Part shown: in pieces, positions 48,522 to 60,528 of the stretch
Position numbering within the stretch: the stretch's first letter is position 1
How the letters are laid out: the number at the start of each line of letters is the position of its first letter
DNA from: Nigrospora sphaerica
Taxonomy: Eukaryota > Ascomycota > Sordariomycetes > Amphisphaeriales > Apiosporaceae
NCBI GenBank assembly: GCA_018287875.1
Contig: JAGVVL010000001.1
Span: 6,758,001-6,822,000, forward strand
Reading direction: 5' to 3'
Length of the DNA: 64,000 nucleotides
Made by a program: the position numbers and the translations under genes
The notes under the pieces: model-generated
What the model saw: the letters and a program-made list of their open reading frames with translations, nothing else
What the model was told of the DNA's origin: nothing
Databases searched by the model: none

Positions 48522-49416
48522 TGCGGTTCAAGTAGGTGACGGCGGGGGAATAAGCAATACAAGGGGGTGAGAAGGTGAGGGAACGGCTGTATCCAAACGT
48601 ACTTGGTGATCCCAGGGAACGAAGATGAAAGCTGGAGGAGTGCGTCGGCGACGGCGGGATGCAGGAGGAGGAGGGGTCGACTACTTACTACCAACCTATG
48701 GGAAGGGAAGCGGGCCTGCCTCCAGGTATTTGGCCCCGAGGTTTTGGCTCGGGCAGCCGTAGCAGCAGGAGGGGCTGCTGCCGACGAGCTTGCTGCTTTT
48801 GATTGGCAATGACGAAAGCTGCCACTGCGCCCCTGTTCTGTCGACGCTACGTACCTCAGGTACCCGGTCGGCAAAAGCTGGACCCTGGTTGAACCTGGAC
48901 AGTGGAAGCCTGCAGGTGCTTACACGCGTTCGGCCAATGGGGCATTTTAGTCAGATCCAGGCGTGATGGATGCCAGCAACCCTTTCCCGGTGCTCCTCGT
49001 GGTATAAGCCGGTGGGGACGAAAATACAATACCGGGCGCTGCAGGTCTGGAGGCCACCTTATGTAGGTCGTTCCTGCCACTCGAGGCACAGGGGCGCAGG
49101 CCAGAAAATGAAGGAGGGAAGGAGCCTTTCACGGAATGAGAAGACACCAACTGGCGAGATGGGCAGCGAGATGTTCCCATCACTTCCGGCTGCCTTTCCC
49201 TGGGGGGTGCAAACCCAACCTCTCAATTCTTTTACAGTCCCTTCGTTCTCCCAGTCCTGGCGCGGCGATAACATCGTGTACTATTCGATACATATCTATT
49301 CATATACTGAATATACGATTCTCTGCTCAGCGAGAGTGCCCAGGCACGCATCCTAAGCCACTCCTCCTGCATGCTCTCCCCTGCTGCTCTGTGCCCTGCT
49401 GGCCGGTCTCCCCGCC
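48522..49416. other. Divergent promoter region of rib4 and the Mlh2-like gene
   Basis: About 895 bp between two start codons on opposite strands. No strong motif was recognised beyond scattered CCAAT/ATTGG words and a GGTACC palindrome near 48856. No other gene is seen. Confidence 0.5.
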
Positions 49417-52146
49417 ATGTCTATCAGGCCTCTCCCCGACTCCGAGGTGCGGCTTTTGGCCTCATCTCTGCACATTGTTTCGGCAACGACACTGGTCAAG
49501 GAGCTTCTGGACAATGCCATTGACGCAAAGGCCACATCCATCGAAGTCATCATCTCCCCCAATACTGTGGACCAGATAGAAGTTCGCGACAATGGCACCG
49601 GTATTCGCGCCGATGATTACGACTCCCTGGGACGAAGAGGCCATACGAGCAAGCTTCGACGGTTCGAGGAACTCAATGGCCGAGCGAGCAAGTCACTCGG
49701 CTTTCGAGGAGAGGCGCTCGCCAGTGCCAACTCGGTGGCGGCTCTCACTATCACCACTAGAACGTCCACGGAACCAGTAGCTGCGGTGCTCCAGCTCACA
49801 TCGAAAATCGGTGGTGTCTTCAGCCAACGGCCTGGATCCGCCCCTATTGGCACGACCGTAAGCATTCGTGAACTATACAGCGAATTGCCCGTCCGAGAGC
49901 AAGTAGCTATCAAAGCGGCGCCAAAGACTCTGGATAGCATCAAGGACTTGGTTCGGTCATATGCCGCGGCTAGGCCGCAGCTCAGACTCGTATTGAAAGT
50001 CTCCAAGACTCCGAAGTCCACGTGGTCATACGCCCCGAGGCCAGACGCTGGCCTTCAGGAGGTCGTACTCCAGTTGTGTGGCACAGAGGCCACATCCCAG
50101 TGCTTCAAAAAACATTCCACCATCGCCGCCAATACAGATACTAACCGAGCAGCCGGCATGTCTTTTGAATTTGATGCTTACGTTCCAAAGCCGGACGCTG
50201 ACCAACATGCTCTACCAAGATATCAGTATATTTCTATTGACAGCCGACCCATGACAAGTTCCAGAGGCATAGCGAAGAAGTTGCTTTCCATATTTCGAAA
50301 ATTCGTCGGCAATGCAATGGAAACGGCTCGTAAAGGTCGTCCAGCCAAAGACATATTCATATGTCTCAACATCAAGTGCCCACAGGGCTCTTACGATGTT
50401 AATGTTGAGCCTTTCAAAGACGATGTTCTTTTCGAAGATGAAGCCGCTTTCATTGGATGTTTTGAACAGTTCTGTTTAGGTGTATATGGACCTATCTTTA
50501 TCCCTAAAGTGACAGATCTGGCCCACCAGAGTACAACACTCAACTGTTCAAACGATCTGCCTACAAGACTCAGGCGCCGTTGCCTCGATCCGCGCCCCGC
50601 CGAGAGAAGAGTTCCCGGCGAGTCAAAACCCCTCGATAGCATTGAAAAAGAATATTCAGAAAATTCCACTGAGTCTCCTCTCCTGGACATGGAAAGTGAT
50701 CAGTTCGATCGTTCTGCCTCCACTGGCGGCTCCATGTCACGTCGACCCAGATCCACCACCAAGACACTTTCAGGCTGGACTACAGCGAGTGCCCTGTTGG
50801 CCCAGGACCGAGAGGCCACTAATGAATCTTCAGTGTCAAATCAAGCTCGAAACGGCCATGGCGGATGTTTTCTCGTGGCTGCTGAGTGGGCAAGTGACAT
50901 GGCGGCTAATCTGAGTGAAAAGATCGATGAGCCGTGGCGGAAGCCTGGGAGATCACAAGTTTTGCCTGCAGCAACACAACGCGATCCTCCCAAAGAGACC
51001 CAATACGGGCTTCAAGCAATACAATCAGGCTCTGATTGTGTTGCAAGGTCAAACACATCCGCAGATCATCAAGCCAACGTACTGGCGGGTGTTCCGTTGA
51101 ACCCTGAATCAGAAGTTCTGCGCCATTTTTGTGCAGCCCCGGGTGATCTCGGTCCATCACCACTTTCTGGTCCCAATTACTCACCTAAAAACGGGAATAA
51201 GCAGTCTATAGTGAATATTCCTGCCCGGCATCCGTTGCCGAACCTGATGGCTAGTTCGTTGCAGAGCGGTTCCGAATCCCAGCGGAAGACGGCTCCTGCC
51301 AAGCATCATGCTCAACCACCTTGGACATCGCCCTCATCAATCCAGAAGGACCAGGGTGAATGGGAGATCAGGTACCGAAGGCCTCAGATCCCAACGGGCT
51401 CGCTCAGACAGACCATGATATTCTTCGGCGGCCCACGGGGGGAAACCAGAAAACGAGGATCTCGTATCACCCATGAGGCAACGCCGCACAACGAGCAGCG
51501 GGATATAATTCAATCCCCTGACTTTGAACCATCATTGGGACTCCCGGAGCCTATACCCCCCAGTCGAACAGAACATAATGGTCCTCCCTCCGGAACGGCA
51601 GGTCACGAGCTGGATCAGTCTAGGCGAGCCTCTCGGAGTCAGAAGATAAACGAAAACCATGCATTCTCAAACCTCTACTCTGTTGGCGTCGAGCAACACG
51701 AGGGACTCGTTGGAGACGAGCCTATTCGAACCTCCATCCGCTCGGGAGACCCTCGAGCGTATCTTTTAAGTCGACAGAAATCTGTCGTTGCAGAGGAAGG
51801 CTCAGGACGACCGACAAAACTCAGACGCGTAAAAAGCAGTCTACTACACATGGAAAACGTGCCGGAGCACGAAGAGACACACTCGTTGTTGTTGACTATC
51901 ACAGTAAACGCCCGGAATGTGACAAAATTGATCGAAGACATTGAGCGGTATGATAGCTACATTACAGAAAACGACATTGGAGAGGGACTTGACATGAACG
52001 GCGGAGAATCACAGAGAATTGAGGCTCGATTGGACGAGATACTCTCACTTTGCCAGCAAGAGGTGACTGGTGAGAAGATCAGCGTTGAAAGTAGGCTTAT
52101 CGAATCCCTCAGGAATCAAGAGGCTGGCCAGGCGAGAAATGGATGA
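49417..52146 (+). CDS. mlh2: MutL homologue, Mlh2-like (DNA mismatch repair / meiotic accessory)
   Basis: A single uninterrupted 909-aa frame starting MSIRPLPDSEVRLL. The N-terminal 340 residues are a GHKL ATPase of MutL type: VKELLDNAIDAKA with E29 and N33, RDNGTGI (57-63), TSKL and GFRGEAL (95-101). The transducer domain ends near YDVNVEPFKDDVLF. The middle third is long, polar and poorly conserved. The C-terminal about 80 residues resemble the short dimerisation end of Mlh2-class proteins. I see no DQHAxxE or CxHGRP endonuclease motif, which argues against Pms1 or Mlh3. The usual GEVI at the domain start is replaced by SSLHIV, a deviation I associate with fungal Mlh2-like proteins. Yeast Mlh2 pairs with Mlh1 and limits gene-conversion tract length. 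The Mlh2 assignment is from motif pattern, not a phylogeny. Confidence 0.8.
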   Translation: MSIRPLPDSEVRLLASSLHIVSATTLVKELLDNAIDAKATSIEVIISPNTVDQIEVRDNGTGIRADDYDSLGRRGHTSKLRRFEELNGRASKSLGFRGEALASANSVAALTITTRTSTEPVAAVLQLTSKIGGVFSQRPGSAPIGTTVSIRELYSELPVREQVAIKAAPKTLDSIKDLVRSYAAARPQLRLVLKVSKTPKSTWSYAPRPDAGLQEVVLQLCGTEATSQCFKKHSTIAANTDTNRAAGMSFEFDAYVPKPDADQHALPRYQYISIDSRPMTSSRGIAKKLLSIFRKFVGNAMETARKGRPAKDIFICLNIKCPQGSYDVNVEPFKDDVLFEDEAAFIGCFEQFCLGVYGPIFIPKVTDLAHQSTTLNCSNDLPTRLRRRCLDPRPAERRVPGESKPLDSIEKEYSENSTESPLLDMESDQFDRSASTGGSMSRRPRSTTKTLSGWTTASALLAQDREATNESSVSNQARNGHGGCFLVAAEWASDMAANLSEKIDEPWRKPGRSQVLPAATQRDPPKETQYGLQAIQSGSDCVARSNTSADHQANVLAGVPLNPESEVLRHFCAAPGDLGPSPLSGPNYSPKNGNKQSIVNIPARHPLPNLMASSLQSGSESQRKTAPAKHHAQPPWTSPSSIQKDQGEWEIRYRRPQIPTGSLRQTMIFFGGPRGETRKRGSRITHEATPHNEQRDIIQSPDFEPSLGLPEPIPPSRTEHNGPPSGTAGHELDQSRRASRSQKINENHAFSNLYSVGVEQHEGLVGDEPIRTSIRSGDPRAYLLSRQKSVVAEEGSGRPTKLRRVKSSLLHMENVPEHEETHSLLLTITVNARNVTKLIEDIERYDSYITENDIGEGLDMNGGESQRIEARLDEILSLCQQEVTGEKISVESRLIESLRNQEAGQARNG

Positions 52147-55100
52147 AGGCAGGAGGATGGTGTTTGATGTGGGTGTGGCATGTGAATGAGTTGTACTTGA
52201 GTATGGCCGGGCAATTGCAGAGAAGCTGGTGATTATATGGTGAAGAAATCGTTGCTTTATGACGGCATAGCTCATGTTGACTAGTCTCGGAGGTTAGACA
52301 TGAAAAACATATGTAAATGAAGCTACTTGCAAAATACGGGGGACGAAGAGGAGAGAAGAATTTATAATTGGGTTGTATTATGTTCTGGATAAGTGTTTCA
52401 ACTAGCCGGGCAGGCGTAGTTGGAGTTCGTCCCAATATGCAATCCATACGCTCTGGGTGGTGTTCCTCAAGGATTCCCGACCCCGAGACCGGCTTGAGGG
52501 ACGAGTATTGAAGCCGAACGATCCAGGAGCCCGCTCCTTCGAGTACTGGACTGCTGAATACTTCCCTATTTAGAAGGACCTACCTCCCAGCCAGGGCTCT
52601 TCAGCACCTACCCGGTGCGCGTAATGAGTGTTTCAACAAGGTAAGTACTTTAGTCAATGTGTCACCGCCGGTCACGTATAACCGAGACCTCGGGATCCCA
52701 CACTTACCTGGTGTGCCTCCAGCTAAGGGCAGATGTGGACTGGTGCACTGGGGAACAAATATCAGATCCGTGTATAGTATGTAGCGTCGTTCGTGTCGCC
52801 GGTGCCCATTCAGTGCACAGCAGACGAGAAGCGCACCGATCCGAGGTCCACTGGTGTAGACGATCCATTCACTCAAGAGCATCCATTAGAGCCTCGTAGT
52901 CAAGGCCGGGTGGGGCCAAAGGATGCCGGCACCCAAGATCCACCGGGAAACGGCCTGGACGGCGTGCTTTTGTTGGGCTGTCTCTCGTCCAGTCCGAGTC
53001 GGCCCCTAGTTCACGGCGGGCCCATAGCCACATCTAGGCGTTGTTGGATACGAGGGGAGAGGATACATATTTCGAGATGCCCTGGCCGGCCTAGGAATTC
53101 CGTGACGGGGATCTGCGCGGCTGGCCAGTATGGTGCGATGCCGGCTCTGGGTTACTGCTAGTCGCGAGAGGACGACGGGGTTCGGGGGGCGAAGGCGACG
53201 AGCAGATGGGCTGGCCATCGTCACGATCTGCTCGCACGATTCGCCGGTGTGAGGCGCTTCCTGCGGTGGGTGCACAGGGCGCCATCATTGGCCGTGTCGA
53301 GGTGCGGATTCGGGCCTCCACGTCTCATTCGATGCGATGTAGCACAGGGTTGAGCCATCCATGGCAGTATTGCCGTGGCTTGTTGGGCCACGTCGACGGG
53401 TGCTTCCCAGACGGCGCCGCCGTCGTCAAGCCGGCTGGTGGTTTGGCTTTAAGAGAGCTTCACTAAGACGCAGGCATTGCGTGGCAGCGGCATTCACGAA
53501 AGGCAACCGTGAGCACATGGTGGGCGTCACCCTGGGCGGAATGGGTGGTCGTGCCGTCGCCGGCTCGTATCGTATCCCATTTGTCCCCACCTCGTGGGAA
53601 GGGCCCGTCCATCGGTGGGAAGGGCAGACGGGGCAATGACCCCAAGTCTGTGCGAGCAAGCCGCAGGAATGTGATTGAACCGCATGGCGCAAAGACCCCG
53701 CCCTCCTTTTTTCGCCTAAAACCCCCCCGTTGCCCGCGTGAAGCCGGCGATGGACCCAACGGCCACGCTGGGGAAGCTGGCGGGCGGGAAGGATGCGACT
53801 TCTGAAGCTCACACAAGGGCCGAAGGAGCAACATCGTTGTCGTCGTTCCTTGTCGTACAGGACAGTGCATGGCTGACCTACGGTGAGAGGAAACCGAACA
53901 GCTGACCACATTGCATTGTGGCAGGGCACGCTGGGAGGGGGGATACGAAGACCATAAGCAAATACCAACCTTGGCAGCCTAGTATGGATGGACTTTTTTA
54001 TTTTATTTTATTTTACATTTAGTAGGCGTAGCTTGCGAGCCCAGCGGCCCTTTCCCGTACGCGCAACGGCGTGCCTCACAGCGGGACTTGGGGAGCCTCG
54101 GAGGGCTCCCAGCAAAAAAGAAGCCGCCCTCGGATCGGTTTCCCTTAGCGCCAGCCTAACAAGCGACCAGCACCCAGCTAGGACGCAGGGACGGGGCCAG
54201 AAATAGCATCAGATACAGGAGACACCACCCACCAGTTGCATATGGCCGAGACAGCCTTGCACAAATCCAGGCCGTCGTCGAAGCTTTGTCGGTATGTACA
54301 GAAGCGTCGCAGAAACGTTTTCTCATCGGGGCCCCCGGGAGCCTTGAAAAGGGATGGATGGGACGAGGCGAAAGCCAATGCAAACCTCCTGCCATGGCCC
54401 GTTCGTCTTTCGGGCAGCGAACCCTACGGCCACGCTGCCTTGTTCCAAGTACACAGGTACGCCTTTTATGCAAAAACACTGGCTGGTTAGATCGTGAGTA
54501 ACACAGCCTCACAGCCCCCCCAAGGACCGGGGGCCCGTCGTGCATGCAACAGGCCCGCCGAGATCTGCGTAGGGGGGGCCCACAAGCGGCGCAGCGCAGA
54601 ACAGCATGGACACGCACGCACGCACACACACCCACGCACCCACACACATATACACACCCACAAGCCTGTTTGCTTGCCAGAGGTAGGTTGCAGAAACCTT
54701 ACAGTGGTTTGAACTGTGGATGTTAGTTTTTCGTCATGTACGACGGCAGTGGTGCTTCTTCGGCTCCGTCGCTGGCGGGCGGGCAGGGAGGCGGGCAGAC
54801 GGGCGGGACCCGTGTACCCCATAGCAGAGGCACCTCTCGCCTTCTCGTGTTATTAGGGGCATGGTACAAACCTACACACACTCATGCCATGGGAGGACTG
54901 GCTCGGCACGCGGCCAGCCCGGCCTGATATCCGACGGTAGGGGACGGGACGCCTTGCCTCGTGCAAAGACGTCGACATCGACGTCGTCGTCGTCTTCTTT
55001 GCCGTCTGGGATGCTTGTACGAAGTATAAAGCAAATACGCGTCTGTAACGGGCGAGGGCCCTTTTCTTCCCGGCCTAACTGGGGGATTTCAATCTCCACG

Positions 55101-55680
55101 AACGCCGGACCACGATGAGTGAGCAACCCACCAGAACACAATGCACCGCTAGCACCGCTTATTGGACCGCTTGGGCCCGGCTTTTTGCACTGGGGCAGGG
55201 TTGGCAGGGCTGGACTTTGCGGTGTGTTCCAACTAACCGCTGCCCGCCCAGTCGAAATTCGAAGAAAACCCATTGTTCCAGCTTGGCCGCGTGGTAAAGC
55301 AGTGTGCTTCGTTCTTTAGGTAACATCCATGGGTCGGATGGGGATTCATTCTCATGGGACCCTGGGCCGGGCGGCCCTGGGCAAGCCGAGGGGCCCTGGC
55401 ACGCCTGGCCCGGTCGGTCGGTCGGCTCGTCGTAGTCGTCGTCGTCGTCGTCTTCGTCGTCTTCGTCGTTGTCGTCGTTGTCGTCGTTATGTGGGCGCCC
55501 TCTAACAATGCTTCATACTTTGGGGAGGGATTTGCAGGTACCACACAGGCCAATCGATATGTACTTCTAGTAGGGTCCATCGCTGGCGTGCAATCTTTGG
55601 CTGGCGTGCGAACGGTCTCTCCCTCTTTCTCTGGCTGACAGGCATCCATTGGAAGGCCCCGTTCATTCATTCATCCATCC
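52147..55680. other. Intergenic stretch (about 3.5 kb) with simple repeats, no supported gene
   Basis: The first 300 bases are the AT-leaning 3' flank of the Mlh2-like gene. Further on are a TTTTA pentanucleotide run (about 53995-54015), a CA/CACG-rich microsatellite (about 54610-54660) and a GTC/TTC trinucleotide run (about 55428-55490), which reads as poly-Thr on the minus strand but shows no other coding sign. All other frames are short and overlapping. No RNA gene was recognised. Confidence 0.5.
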
Positions 55681-56792
55681 ACGGATGCCGTGGCTGCCTA
55701 CATGTACCTATCTGTACTGTGGTATCGCATCCATCAATCCGCACCCTCTCTGTCTCTCTCCCCCATCTCCTCTCCCCCTCTTCCCATCTGTCCCATCTGC
55801 CCATCTCCCTGTCCGTCGATGTCACTGATGGGGAACAAATCCCACCTCGTTCCCCTCCTCGGCTCCTGTCCAATCCCCGCTCATCCGGATTCCGCTTCGC
55901 TGTCTCCGTCCAACGGCTTGCGCGCGCACGCGTTTCCTCCCATGTTCTGCCTCTGCCCGCGCGCTGGGTCCGTTTCCAAGACATCGCCCGGCCTCTGGGC
56001 TCCTCCCTGCTACCGTCTCTCGTTTCACCCGCCGCCCGCCGTCAACCGTTCTGCTACTCGCCTGCCTTCGTCTGCTTAAATTAGCTCACGTCATTTGGGA
56101 CAGACGTCCGATTCCCTTCCATGAACCGCCGCCCCCCTACCCAGCCGCACCTGAGTCTGGATGCTTGATTCGCACTAGGACACCCCCCCCCCAAGCCAAG
56201 TGTTTCCGCGCCTGCTGCCAGAGCGACGAGGGCCCTGTGTGTACAGAGAAGTGCCGACTTGTATGTGTGTGTGTGCGCGCGCGTGGGTGTGTGAGTGCTC
56301 TGTTCTCCAGCGCTGTTCCGTGCTGCTCCGCTCCGTGTAGTCCCTCTGCTCTGCTCCTCGCTCTTTGCTCCTTTCGAGAGGAAAAAGGGTCAAGGGCAAG
56401 ATAGAGGTAGCGCCGCCACTCGCTCGCCCTCTCTCTCTTCTCTCGCAGCCGCCCTGCGCCCGCCGCGCCGTACTGCCCGTTCTCACGGCCTAGTGTATCT
56501 GCATCACTCGCTCGTCACGCTCCTAGCCCCAGCCGCGGGACAAAAAAAAGTACCTCTCCTTCTCCAGCGTCCCGAACCCGCCCGCCACCCCCTCCACCAT
56601 TGCGGCGCCGTAGCCGGGAGAGCTTGGGGTCCCCATCCGCCTATCCGGACCACTTGCCAGCCGTTCACGTAGCCTGGGCTTGGAGTCGGAGGGTTTGGTC
56701 ACCAACATGCGGTCGTAGTCGTCTCGGCCTGGTTCTGTCGAGAGTTTAGGGATACACGCGGCTGCATACTCCGCGCGCGCGCGCACGCGACG
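55681..56792 (+). promoter_or_regulatory. Pyrimidine-rich promoter/5' leader of the TRP-like gene with alternating purine-pyrimidine tracts
   Basis: The plus strand is extremely C/T-rich from about 55735 to 55870. Alternating tracts of GT/GC (about 56262-56290) and CGCGCG-type (about 56778-56796, directly before the ATG) could form Z-DNA. No splice pair could be assigned with confidence. Confidence 0.35.
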
Positions 56793-59700
56793 ATGATGAT
56801 GACCATGCAGGGTTCCGTTATTCGCCAGCGAGACGAGAAGGACCTTGTCGACGGTTGCGAGTGGCGTGGCGCCGTGAGACCACGAGACATCCTCCTCACC
56901 ACCAATGATACCTATACCTACACCCAAACCACCACCGAAGCGCAGACGGTGCCGGCAACGGCGACGGCGACACGGCCGGCGAGCGGCACCGGCGAACCGA
57001 AATGGAACGACCCGACTCCTTTATGGCCGACAATACTCTGCCTCATTTGCCTTCTCTGGCTCCAGCCCGTCGCGGCCGTCCTCATCCCTTTCGACAATTG
57101 TTTGCCATCCAGTTACATTGCCAAGCCTGATGATTCCAGCCCCAGCCAGGCGCAGCTGCAATGGGTACCCAAATATGTGGACGCCTCCTTCGATCTCGAA
57201 CACGAATCGCACAACCTGCGCGTAACCATGTACGGCAACGTCACGGGCAGGGTCGGCAACGCTCAGTTGCCCCTCTGGAACGATTCGATATGGAACCGAA
57301 AAGACGGCGTGCTCGACGGCAAGATCCAGGACCAGCCCGATTCCTCGGGCATGGCGACGACGCTCCTCAGCAAGGTCGAATTCTTGAGTTACGAGCCCTA
57401 CAAACTGTACTCCAGCTTCTGTAATAATACCAAGAACGGCTCGTGCCCGCTCGGTCCCGTCTTCACCCCCAATGTGTACGTCGGCACCGGCAACCAGGCC
57501 GCTCCGGCCTGCCCGTGGGACTTTCGGCTAACCTTCTCTTTAGGAGCATGTATGACCTGCCGTCGCTGGCACTCTCGGCCAACCTCTCGTCGACGTACGC
57601 CTTCGCCTCGCTCGCGCCGACCTTCATCGTGTGGTGGGGCAACAGGCAATCCACCTCGATCGGCTGCGTCGCCGCCATTGTGACGCCTAGCCTCGGCGGC
57701 ATTGCTTGGTTCCTCAAGTTCCTGCCGGCCATAGCTTTGGTCCTGGTGGGCTTCGCCACGCTATTTGCGGCCGTTTTTAGTCCCTGGGGGACTACCAACA
57801 TCTTTCACTGGTCGTCGAATTTCGGCAGGGACCCCGACCTCCTTCGCCTGGTGACGCCGGGCTTCGGGGACTGCCTTCAGTATATCCAGTTCATCGCGCT
57901 CACCGGCGGTCTCTCCCTCAATTACCCCGGGTTCTACCAGCCCGCCGTAAGCAACGGGGCCTGGTCTGCGCTAATGTTCAATGAGAGCTTCGTGTCGGGG
58001 GCCGCCCCGTGGCAGAGCATAGTGGACGGCATCTACGTCACCAACATGGTCGACGGCGTGTATGACGGCAGCGGCATTTATGGCTTGGAGGCCATCGCCC
58101 GCCTGGTGGGCATGAGCCAGGTCGAGGACATCTGGGCCGGCATGATGGTGTGGCTGCTGGTCATTGTCCTGGCCGCCGTCGTCCTCACACAGCTGGGTTT
58201 CTTCTTCCGCTGGTTGCTGCGGTACATCAGCGAAAACCCGGAAGAGGACCTGCGGGCCAAGAACCTCCCCTTCACCGTGGGCAATGTGATCCGTGTGGTC
58301 TTCAACTTCTTTCTGCTGCCCATCGTCACCTTGTCCACCTTCCAGCTGGTCGCGGCCGGTCGCTCGGCGTTTTTCCTGGTGGCCCTCGCTGTCGTGACCA
58401 TTGTCCTCATCATCGGCTTCGCCGTCTGGCTGATGTATTTGATCGCCACGACCCGTCCGCGCGCGCACCTGTTTGACGACTTACCCACTGTCCTTCTCTA
58501 CGGGCCCCTGTACAACACGTACTCGGACGAGGCGGCGGCATTCGCCCTGATCCCCGTCATCCTGACCCTGCTGCGCGGCATCGCCCTCGGCGCCGTTCAG
58601 CCGTCCGGCATCGCGCAGCTAGTCATATTGGCCGTCTGCGAGGTCGTCCAGATGCTGACCCTGCACGCATTCCGCCCGTTCCACTCGTCGACGTCGATGA
58701 ACGCTTACCATACCGGCTTTGCCGCGCTCCGTTTCATCACGGTGATGCTCATGGTTGCCTTTACGCCCTCAATGGGCGTCACCGAGGGCCCCAAGGGCTG
58801 GATTGGCTATGCCATCCTCCTTATCCACGGCGCCGTTTTGGTTTTCGGCTTCTTCCTCAACGCGGTCCAAACCATCATCGAGGTGATTGCGCGCATGTAC
58901 GGCGCCGGGGGGGACGACGTGCGGGGTCAGACCCGGGGCGGCCTGTCCAAGATCTTCGGGGCCCGCCAACTCCAGCGACGCATCTCCCGCCGAGGGGCCA
59001 CGTCGCGGGCGAGCCAGATCAGCACGGCGGCCATGCTGAATGCGGATCGCACGTCCAAGAGGGGTTACGGCCGCATCCGAAGCGAATCGGCCGGGAGCAT
59101 GGGCATCCATCTCCATCAGCAGCACAGGAGCTCCAGCATCCTCGAGGCCGGACGCAGCGTAGATGCTTTCACGTTGCCTCCGGGCAGTGTCTTTACGCCC
59201 ACGACGCCAGGGGAAGCTAGTACCTTCTCTTTTCTGCCGTCGCCGGGGCAAGCCACCCGCCCCCAGCCGGCGGCTGATCCGTACTACCGCCCGCCTCGCT
59301 CCAAACGCACGAACAACAGCGAAGACATGGGGTCTTCCCCTCCCCGCATAAACCGGGACTCGACCGGCAGCCTGGACCTGGCCGACCGGCGCCTCAGCAA
59401 ACCCATGCCCTTCCCGGATATGGCGGATATGGAAGGGTCCGGCCGGGCGACGCCCGCGCCCCCGCAAGCCTACGCGCCCGTTTTTGCACCAAGGGCGGAT
59501 TACTCGACTCGGGAGGTCGATTTCTACTACGGCGTCCGGGGCCCGGCGCTCAACTCGGACGGGCCGGGTCGCCGGCTGGGCACCGGGCCCGCTGACCCGA
59601 CCAGCCCCATAACCACAGCGACGGGCTGGCTGCGGGGTCTCTTTGGGGGCAAGACCAAGGAGAAGGGCAAAGGATTCGAAGTGGTGCGCAGCGCGAGAAT

Positions 59701-60528
59701 GCCGCCCGCAATGAAGGCGCGTGGCGGGGATTTTGGCGACGACGATCCACCCGAGGGCATTCCCGTCGCTATGGGCGTGCTGCGGAATGGGCCCATCGAC
59801 AGCGACGACGAAGATGGAGACGGTACACCGACGAGGAAGGGACGAGCCGTCTCGGTCGCCGCCAAAGGGGCCGCGCCGGACGAGGACGGCAACGCCGTCG
59901 CCGATGACGAGGCCGAGGCTTCCTCGCCACCCCGCGTGGCGAGGGACCCCCTCTCCTGCCCGACCTGGACGCGGGGGAGAGTTTTCGGTTCCCCAGTCGG
60001 GCGGCATCGTCCAAAACGAACAGACAGGCGTCGCAGAGGACGGTGCGGGAAATCCGGTTGGACCTGGAACCCGTGCCCGACGTGCCTCGGAAGAGCTCGA
60101 AACGCAACTCGGGCATCGACCAGTTCAAGAACCCACTGTTCAACCTTGTCCCGCCCGAAGAAGAGCCGGGCACGGGACGCAGGTCCGACAGGTTTGAAGA
60201 CGAGCTAGGCACGGGTTACATGACTGACAGGCCCCCATCCCGGCTTCCGTTCGACCGGACCAACTCGCAGAAACGAATGTCGGTCTCGTCGCTCGCCCCT
60301 ACGGAGGATCTGGGCCAAGCGACGCCGGGGTCGGGACCGGTCAGCGGGGACAGCGGCGATGAAAGGCCGACGTCGTACGGCCACGTGCCGCACCAAAGCG
60401 TCAGCAGCAGCCGCTTTGACCCCTCATCAGATCAGTGTCTGGATCTTCTCGGCAGCGCGGCCGAGCTGGTGGACGACGGCAAGCGGGTCAGCCCGGGGTC
60501 GTCGGTATCGGCCGGTTCCCGACGATGA
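56793..60528 (+). CDS. TRP-like/Pkd2-FLC family membrane protein with N-terminal ML-like domain; one apparent frameshift
   Basis: Exons are 56793..57475 and 57544..60528. The 68-nt intron (GTACGT, GGCTAACC branch, TTTAG) joins FTPNV to SMYDLPSLAL. A hydrophobic signal segment (about residues 78-95) precedes VLIPFDNCLPSSY, the start of an extracytosolic ML-like lipid-binding domain with NxS/T glycosylation sites. About nine to ten membrane helices follow (57.6-58.9 kb), then a long polar cytosolic tail. Fungal relatives (Pkd2, Flc, Trp663) act in membrane tension, Ca2+ entry, FAD/heme transport and cell-wall integrity. Near 59946 the coding frame jumps by one base. The original frame ends at 60208, while the frame from about 59941 keeps coding bias to the stop at 60526-60528 (SVSAGSRR). 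With one extra C in the run at 59946-59950 the protein would be about 1222 aa. The 75-residue N-terminus before the signal segment is odd, so the start is uncertain. Confidence 0.87.

Noticed and set aside
55233..55670. Minus-strand frame with a poly-Thr run
   Set aside because: The run is a GTC/TTC simple repeat read on the other strand; flanks are not protein-like.
59930..59996. A 61-nt intron (GTGGCG...CCCCAG) to explain the TRP frame change
   Set aside because: The donor is poor, there is no branch point, and it would lead into the wrong frame rather than the one with coding bias.
58769..60007. 412-codon minus-strand frame opposite the TRP-like gene
   Set aside because: Shadow of the membrane and tail region; Arg/Pro/Gly-rich without domain resemblance.
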